DNA from: Chlorocebus sabaeus | Taxonomy: Eukaryota; Chordata; Mammalia; Primates; Cercopithecidae | Direction of reading: 5' to 3' | Length of the DNA: 64,000 nt | Assembly (NCBI RefSeq): GCF_047675955.1 | Contig: NC_132904.1 | Coordinates: 81,287,447 to 81,351,446 of the forward strand | Shown: in pieces, positions 56,780 through 64,000 of the stretch | How positions within the stretch are numbered: the stretch's first letter is position 1 | Layout of the letters: each line of letters starts with the position of its first letter | Program-made: the position numbers and the translations under genes | Notes under the pieces: model-generated | The model's database searches: none | Told to the model about the DNA's origin: nothing | Seen by the model: the letters and a program-made list of their open reading frames with translations, nothing else

Positions 56780-57315
56780 AGTCCTCTATGTCCACTCAAC
56801 TACCCCCAAGTATAGACTCTTTTACTTAGCATGTTTGTATGACCTTCATTTGAAATAGTTTTCTTATGTAGTTGATTAGTCAATAAATGGATAAATAAAG
56901 AACCAATACATAAGTGATCTCAGCCAGACTTTCCACGGCTTCCACCTAGGCTCTAGGTGAAATACTGTGAAGGTCTTTGAGTCCTGACCCAGCTCCCCTC
57001 CCTGCCACCTCCTAGGTAGGAGGAGTATACTCTTTATTGAAGAAATGCCAGCCTATTCGTTCTGAATCAATTTTGACATTTTGTTTCAGCAGCAAGTGTT
57101 TTTTGAAATAATTATTGTTCCCTCACAATTTTGCCTTTGAGACTTCTCATGACAGTTACTTTCAACCTTGTTGCCATTTTGAAAAAGCAACTCCAAAACA
57201 CTACCCGCTACACCACCTGTGAGAATACTGTTAATGGCAAAATTCAAATAACAGAAGAACTCTTCTTAGGCCTTATTGTTCACCAAATTTGATGTCAATG
57301 TTGAAATAATAAAAG
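56780..57315. other. unique non-coding DNA
   Basis: Nothing recognised. Confidence 0.4.
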
Positions 57316-57319
57316 TTGG

Positions 57320-57530
57320 GTCTATGTTCCAGTCCTAGTTTGGACACCTGCTATGCAATTCTGAATTGTTACTTAACCTGAAAGTTAATTGTCTCAAGTA
57401 CAAAAAAAGGGGAGGAGGTTGTTGAGTAATAATACCTCTATCACAGGGTTCCTATGAGAATTAACTAAAATGTCACATGTAAAAGTACCTATCAAAGTGC
57501 CTGGCACATATTATTAATAAATGCTTAATA
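57320..57530 (+). repeat. MIR SINE
   Basis: 'CAATTCTGAATTGTTACTTA', 'CAGGGTTCCTATGAGAATTA', 'AAAGTGCCTGGCACATATTA'. Confidence 0.77.
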
Positions 57531-57534
57531 ATAT

Positions 57535-58405
57535 TCATTTGTCCACTCACTGATTCTTTTATTCATTCATTCATTACACACCAAAGCTAGCCAAGAAACT
57601 TCTTTAAAACAAATGTCAACCAACCACAGCAAAATTTCTGTAAAATCACTAATTCTATTTTTATATTGTACTTGCCCATCTGTGAAACAAAGGCAAATTG
57701 ATCATTGTCAAAAAAATAAACTAAATCAGAGTTCAACTTTGAAAGCAGTAATTCATGAGAAGACTGACAAGAACATGGCTCATTTTAAATGGCTTTATAT
57801 TGCCACTGTGTGCTTCTCTACTACAAATAGATTTTCCTTATCGGCTCCCTTTCATCTGAACAATAGATGGCTCTTCTAGCTGCATAAACTAAATGAGGTA
57901 TCTTACATACCCCCAAGAACACCACTCTATTATGTCACAAGAAGTGGCCCTCAGCTAATCATACAGTAAGTTGAATGATTACTCAATGAAACAACTCCTC
58001 CCCTAAAACTGTGAAGACATCAGATTTCTGGTACAATCTCCAGCTATATATCACAGATTTAAGATAATGATATAATTACACTTTTTCTCTTAATGAGCTG
58101 CAAGCATAATGGTTAAAGTCCTTGATGGTACCAAATTTTAAGTATAGCCTACCTAGATTCTTATATCCAGTTTGCTTAAAATAAGACTATTATAAGAAAA
58201 CTACCTTTTGGTACAGTGTGTGAGTTAGTTGTATTACAAGAATGCTGGTGCTTTCTTCCTTTAATACAAGGACTGTCAATCTCAAATGTAATGCATTGGA
58301 AGATGTGCATAGTATTTGCTTTAGTTAGCATCTGATCATGGAAAAACTTTGCTTGGTTGATGATGTTAGCACATTAACTTTATCTCCCCCTTTTGGTTAC
58401 CAATT
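57535..58405. other. unique non-coding DNA
   Basis: Short (ATTC)n at 57559-57575. Nothing else recognised. Confidence 0.4.
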
Positions 58406-58409
58406 GTAT

Positions 58410-58906
58410 ACTTTGAAGTATCTACTATGTACTAGACACTAGGCCAAGTTCGGGATACAGTGGTTAAGTACAGACCAATGCAGTGCTGGTCTCATGGAGA
58501 TTACAAACCAATGGAGAAAGCAGATTGGGATAAGTGCTTTGAGGAGAGCTACATGGCTGTGTAAGAGCATATATAGGGGAATCTCATCTAAAAATGGAGA
58601 TAGAGAAAGTGTAATTAGGAGAATGATAACTGAGTTGAGATAAGAAAAATGAGTGGGAATTAACTAGACAAATAGAAAGGGGAAAAGCATCTCAAAGAAA
58701 AGGAATAGGATATACAAAACATGTGGTACCAGCACACAAGGAACATGGAAAGGACTAAGATAAATAGAATACAGAAAATAAGGGGAAACATCAAGTGAAC
58801 AGAGGCTGAAGAAGAAAGCAGAGGTGAGACTATTCAGATTATATTTAAAATGTTTGTTCTTATTCTGAAAGCCTTAGGAAACTACACAAGAAATATTTTA
58901 AAGCAG
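58410..58906 (-). repeat. L2 LINE, first part (interrupted by L1)
   Basis: 'TCTACTATGTACTAGACACT', 'GGGATACAGTGGTTAAGTAC', 'GGTCTCATGGAGATTACAAA', on to 'GTTCTTATTCTGAAAGCC'. Reverse L2 order. Ends in TTTTAAAGCAG at the L1 junction. Confidence 0.68.
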
Positions 58907-61426
58907 CTTTATTGGTGGAGAACTGACATACAATAAACTGGAAATATTTAAAGTATAAATCTGGTAATTTTCAACATATGTATACATCTGTGAAACCATC
59001 GACATAATCAAGATAATAAACACATCTATCACCTTTAAACGTTTCCACGTGCCCCTTTGTAACCTCTACCCCTCCCACTATTTCCTAATCCCCCATCCCA
59101 AAGCAATCATTCATCTGCTGTCTGTCACTAAATATTTATTTGTATTTTCAAGAGATTTATATAAATGAAATCATACAATATGTGTTTGGAGTCTGAATTT
59201 CTTCCACTCAGCATATCTATTCTAAGGCTTATCTAGGTGGTTCCATGTGCCAATAGTTTACTTCTTTTCTTATTACCAAGCAATATTACATTGTAAAGAT
59301 ATATTATATAATTTGTTTATATTTGTTGATGAACATTTGAGTCACTTTCAGTTTGAAGTTATATAGCTGCTACGAATATCTGTGCATAAGTCTCTGTATG
59401 GACTTATATATTTCCTCTTCTTTTGGAGTGGATTTGCTTGACAACATGATGAATATGTGTTTATATTTTAAGAACTGTTAAATTGTTTTTCAAAGTTCTT
59501 GTCTCACTTTATATTCCCACGGGCAGAGTATGAGAATTCTAGATCCTTGACATCTTCACCATCACTTGGTATTGTCAGTCATTTTAATTGTAGCCATTCT
59601 AATAGATGTATAACAGTACCTCATTATAGTTTTAATTTGCCTTTCCTTAATGACTCATTGTGTTGAACATCTTTTCAGGTGTTTTTTCCCCCACTATCTT
59701 TGCTAAAGTATCAATTCAAATCTCTTACTTACCTTTAAAATTGAGTTGTTTGTTTCTTATTAAGTTTTGAGAGTTTTTCTATAGTCTAGATTCAAACCTA
59801 TATTAGCTATATATTGGATATAGTATTTCCCAGTCTGTGGTTTGTCTTTTCATTCTTATCAGTGTCTTCTGAATACCAGAAGTTTTAGTATTGATGAATG
59901 CAATTTATTAGTTTTTTTCCTTTATGGGTCATACTTTTATTTCATATCTAAGAAATCTGTGTTTAACACAAGGTCACAAAGATGTTCTTCTCTTATTTCT
60001 TCTAGAGGTTTTGTAATTTTACATTTTGACCTATGATCAATTTTGAGTTAATTTTTGTATATGATATGAAGTATGGATCCAAGTTCATTTTTTGCACATG
60101 TATATGTAATTGTTTCTGTATTATTTGTTGAAATGACTATCCTTTTTACATTTAATTGTATGTCTTTGTCCTTATATGTATGGTTTAATTTTGGACTCTC
60201 CATTCTATCAATCTGTTTCTCCATCTTTCCACCAATACTATGTTTTGGTCACTGCAGCTTTATAATAATTCTTGCATCAAGATATTTTTGACCTCCAACT
60301 TTGTTCTCTTTTTTTCAGAGCTGTTTTGACTCTCCTAGGCACTTTAAATTTTCACACAATTTTTAGAATGAACTTGTTAATTCTACACCTACAAAAATTT
60401 CAACTGGAATTTTGACTGTGTTGAATTGTGTTGAATCTTTAGATAAGGTTAGAGAGAATTAACATCTTAATGATACTGATTCTTCCAACCCATTAGCAAA
60501 GTATCTGTTTACTTCTTTAATTTTACTCAGCGATATTCTATAATTTCCAATGTACTGATTTTTTCACATATGTCATCAGATGTATTCCTAAGTATTTCAT
60601 ATTTTATGCTATTCTAAATGGAATTCCTTTATTGATTTTAATTTGTAACTGTTGTTAGTACATAGAAATACAAATGGTTAATTTGTATATTGTCCTTTTA
60701 TTCTGCAACTTTGCTAAACTCACCTATTAGTCTGGTAGCTTTTTAAACAGATTCTATCAAATCATGACATGTCATCTATAAACAAAAATGAGTTTTCCAT
60801 CTTCCTTTGCTTCTTTTTCTTTACTGATTGTACTGGTTAAAACATCCAGAACAATGTTGCATGAAAGTAGAGAAAGTGGATATCCCTGTTCCTGATCTTA
60901 AGGGGAAAATATTCAGTCTTTCACCACTAAATATGATGTTAGCTACAGGTTTTTCACATATGTTCCTTATCAGGTTGAAGAAATTCCCTTCTATTTATAT
61001 TTTGCTAAGAGTTTTTGTTTTGTTTTGTTTTTAATCAGGAATAGATATTAGATTTTGTCACATGGTTTTTCTATGCCTGAGATTTTTTTAGGTGATTAAC
61101 ATGGCGATTTTTCAATGTTAAACAATCCTGTATTCCTGAAATAAAGCTCCTTTGGTCATGATATATTATAACTTTAGTGTACTATTAGATTCCATTTGCT
61201 AAAATTTTGTTTAGAACTTTTTCCATCTATGTTCATGAGGGGTATTAGTCTGTAACATTTTTTATTGAAATATATTTGCCTATTTTTATACCAAGGCAAT
61301 ACAGGCCTCATGGAGTGAGTTGGAAAGTATTGCCTATTCTTTGATATTTTAGGAATGATTTGCATAGAATTGGTGCTATTTCTTCTTTAAATGTTTGGTA
61401 GAATTTACCAAAATCAAACTATCTGG

Positions 61427-61468
<42 letters not shown>

Positions 61469-61500
61469 TGATATGTGTATATGGAAAGTTTTATATAACG
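58907..61500 (-). mobile_element. old L1 (L1M class), ORF2 3' half and 3' UTR
   Basis: From 'CTTTATTGGTGGAGAACTGA' at the 3' end through 'GAAATCATACAATATGTGTT', 'TTTGAGTTAATTTTTGTATA', 'TTCCTGATCTTAAGGGGAAA', 'GGTAGAATTTACCAAAATCA'. Ends after a (GA)n run. It covers the reverse-transcriptase region onward and is full of stops. It sits inside an L2 copy. Confidence 0.85.
61430..61466. repeat. (GA)n microsatellite
   Basis: About eighteen GA units at the 5' edge of the L1M copy. Confidence 0.95.
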
Positions 61501-61850
61501 TTTTTAAGCAGAAGTGGGGGATGTGATATTATATTGCGTTTCAAGAAGATTGGCTGTAGTGTGGTGAAGGACTGGAATGGAACAATACTGTTAGTGGGTA
61601 GAACACTGAAGAGGTGCTCTCAGTAGTGCAGGCAACAGATAATGGTGATACAGACTAGAGAAACAGCACTGGAAACAAAGATAAATAGTTCAACTCAAGG
61701 AACATCTTAAAAAGTGAGTGAAAGTGATAAGCACTGGGGGTAGATCAGATATGGGGGAAGTTCAGTATGACTTCCAGGTTTCTGGTTTACATAACTGGAT
61801 AAGTTGTAATGCCATTCACTGAAATATGATACACTAAAAAGTAAGATAGT
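61501..61850 (-). repeat. L2 LINE, second part
   Basis: Resumes with TTTTTAAGCAG, then 'TTTCAAGAAGATTGGCTGTA', 'AGTAGTGCAGGCAACAGATA', 'GTATGACTTCCAGGTTTCTG', the upstream part of the same reverse L2. Confidence 0.65.
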
Positions 61851-61854
61851 GTTT

Positions 61855-62475
61855 GTGTATATGTGTGGGATGGAGGAGGCATTATTCCTTTTGGGGGATT
61901 TTGCTTATTTGTTTGTTTGTTCTTTTTGCTTGTATTGTAAATTTGATTTACAGTGTTTTTGGTAACTCTAACTTGGATACATTCCTCTAGAGCTCAGCAT
62001 AAGCTAGGTTAGAAATATAAACTTATGAAGTGTCTGTCAATAGGTTGTATTAAAGGCTCAGAAATAGCTATCATCCAACCTGAGAGAAGAGCATGACAAT
62101 AAAAAATTATCTAGAATCAGATTTTGAAGAACTTTTTTTTTTTTTGTCTTTTAAAAAACATCAGGAAAATATTTTTCTTAGTAGCTACTCTGTTGACTCT
62201 GCTTAACAATGACATAATATATCCTTTTTCAATAATGTATATGCCATCTATATTTGGTCTTAGTTGGTGCCAGAGAGGCAGCAAGGTGGTAAGATAAAAT
62301 AAATATTGCAAGGAAAAAGAAATTTCAGGACATAACAACAATATGTATGGTTCTTACAATTAGCTACCCTCTTGATTTCAATATACTAGGTATTCTGTTT
62401 CATTCATTTGTTTATCAATAGAGATACATCTCCTATATGATGCTATAAAATTATTTTTTTGAGATATTAAAATGT
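61855..62475. other. unique non-coding DNA
   Basis: Nothing recognised. Confidence 0.4.
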
Positions 62476-62479
62476 TAGT

Positions 62480-63185
62480 GGATGAAAAGATCAAGAAAAG
62501 CCCAATATTATTAATCAGCAGGGAAATGAGAATTAAACCACAATGAGATGCCACTATACACCAACTGGAATGGCTAAAACTTAGGAGTTTAACAATTCCA
62601 AGTGTTGATGAGGATGTGGAGGAACTGAAACTCCCATACATTGCTGGTGGGAACGCAAAATGGTCCAACCACTTCGGAAAACAGCTTGGCATTTCTTAAA
62701 AATTTAAACATAAATATATTGTACAACACAGCCATTCCATTTCTAGGTATTCAAGAGAAATGAAAACATGTGTCTACACAGACCAGCAGCTTTTTTCATA
62801 ATATCCCCAAATTGGAAACAACCCACAGATATGTTAACAAGTGAATGTATAAACAAAACAAGATATATATGTAAAATCTCAGAATTATTGTTCTAATTGA
62901 AAGGCACAAAAGTGTGCATATTGTATAAATCCTTTTACACAGAAATATATAAAATAAAAATCAATATATAGTGATATAAAGTAGATCTACTGCTTCCTAG
63001 GCCTACAGGTAGACAGAGGGAAGGGATAAAAGGAGGCATGAGGAATCTTGGGGTGATGGCAATTATCTGTAACTGTAATGTGGCAGTGGTTTCTCAGATG
63101 TACATAGCTATCAAAACAGAGCAAATTGTATATTTTAAACAGATTCATTTTATTGTATGTAAATTAAACTCAATAATGTAGATTA
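62480..63185 (+). mobile_element. old L1 (L1M class) 3' end
   Basis: 'ACCACAATGAGATGCCACTA', 'CATTGCTGGTGGGAACGCAA', 'ACAGCCATTCCATTTCTAGG', 'ATTGTATGTAAATTAAACTC'. Opposite orientation to the L1M at 58907, covering roughly the same 3' part. Confidence 0.85.
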
Positions 63186-63189
63186 AATA

Positions 63190-64000
63190 TCTTAGGTGGT
63201 TTAAAACTCAAGACCAAAGAATTATATTAATCTTCTAGATAAATTACTAAGTTAAACACCAATGGTAGAGTTTTTTTTTAAATCAAAGTAACTCCCAAAT
63301 CAATTTTTTCCTACACAAGTATTATTACATGAACTGATGACTCCCTACTTTGTTAGAAGATAGAATTCCACATGGGGCTTAGTTTTCCAGAACTAGAAAA
63401 TATTTATTTATTATATGTTTGCCAGGATCACTCAGACAACTACTTTGTTCACTCTTATGAGCACTTTATCTGAGTTTTAAAAAATATTTTATATCACTAG
63501 GAAAAGATATGTCTTTAAAAATGGAAAGCTGCTAGTGAGGAAAGCCTAAAGTTTTAGAGTTTAAAATTGAGAAATATTGATGAAGTAGTAAGTATATGAT
63601 TGAATAATAAAACTACCTGGCTAAGGAATCTGGGACTTTCATTTGTTGATTAGAATTTCTATTTTTCCTCACATCTGACAGGAGGTCAAGGGAAGACAAA
63701 CTAGATGAAGGATGTAGCCATTTTACATAAAACAGTATCAAACCAATATAGTAGTATGCAAAACTATCTCACTTCTATGGGCATTGAAACGTATTTGAAT
63801 AATATTTTATTTATGTTCCATAACTACCCTCTGATCCCAAAGTTTAATTTAGTACAGTCTCCTGGGGTCTTTTTACAGGATGTGATGAAATGGTCCTTGT
63901 GCCCAGGCCCCAACTAGGCCCTAGAGTCCATTGTCTTGGGGGATACTAACCAGATTCTCAGCCTCACAATGACTGGGTCTACTCTGTATTTACCCTAACT
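63190..64000. other. unique non-coding DNA
   Basis: Nothing recognised. Confidence 0.4.

Noticed and set aside
1..64000. CRISPR arrays, operons or other prokaryotic systems
   Set aside because: All repeats are primate SINE, LINE, LTR or simple repeats. There are no spaced identical repeats and no prokaryotic gene structure.

Overview
This window is primate nuclear DNA, AT-rich and crowded with interspersed repeats. Three of its four youngest Alu copies share two variants that I associate with Old World monkey AluY (AluYR-type) lineages: GGCTCAAGCCTGTAATC in the left arm and GATC(C/T)GGCCACTGC in the right arm. The most likely source is therefore a cercopithecid such as a macaque or baboon rather than a human or other ape. 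That assignment rests on remembered family consensus sequences, not on a search.

Only one protein-coding signal is convincing. On the minus strand, 48262 to 48200 encodes 21 residues beginning MICHCK and ending MFGCK, followed directly by a strong splice donor (CAAG|GTAGGA). This matches my memory of an alternative N-terminus of DLG2 (PSD-93, chapsyn-110), a synaptic MAGUK scaffold. As in PSD-95, cysteines at positions 3 and 5 are the expected palmitoylation sites. The exon lies beside a CpG-rich stretch (about 48298-49135) that looks like its promoter and 5' leader. DLG2 is a very large gene with huge introns, so nearly all the rest of the window is best read as DLG2 intron: 1-48199 downstream of this exon, and the right-hand part upstream of the promoter, probably intronic to longer isoforms. 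No other DLG2 exon was recognised.

Repeat layout: 1-9050 holds old MIR and L2 fragments, an AluJ and a MaLR-type LTR. 9050-10693 holds an AluY that landed in a MIR, plus an oppositely oriented AluY 0.9 kb away. 12-16 kb holds MIR and L2 fragments. 17.25-18.29 kb is an L1 3' end split by an older Alu. 18.4-28 kb holds MIR and L2 fragments, one AluY with clear target-site duplications, and a small minisatellite. 28.28-28.61 kb is an Alu with an internal deletion. 29-47 kb holds MIR and L2 fragments, several microsatellites, an old LTR-like repeat carrying (GATA)n, and two old L1 fragments. 49.6-50 kb is a MIR inside a MIR. 54.03-56.76 kb is a 5'-truncated primate L1 on the minus strand with a perfect 15-bp target-site duplication. 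58.4-61.85 kb is an L2 interrupted by an old L1. 62.48-63.19 kb is another old L1 3' end.

I see no tRNA or rRNA gene, intact transposon gene, CRISPR array or new defence-type system. Short open frames elsewhere are what chance and repeats produce. Family names for old repeats come from remembered consensus sequences, and their boundaries are approximate to about 10-30 bases.
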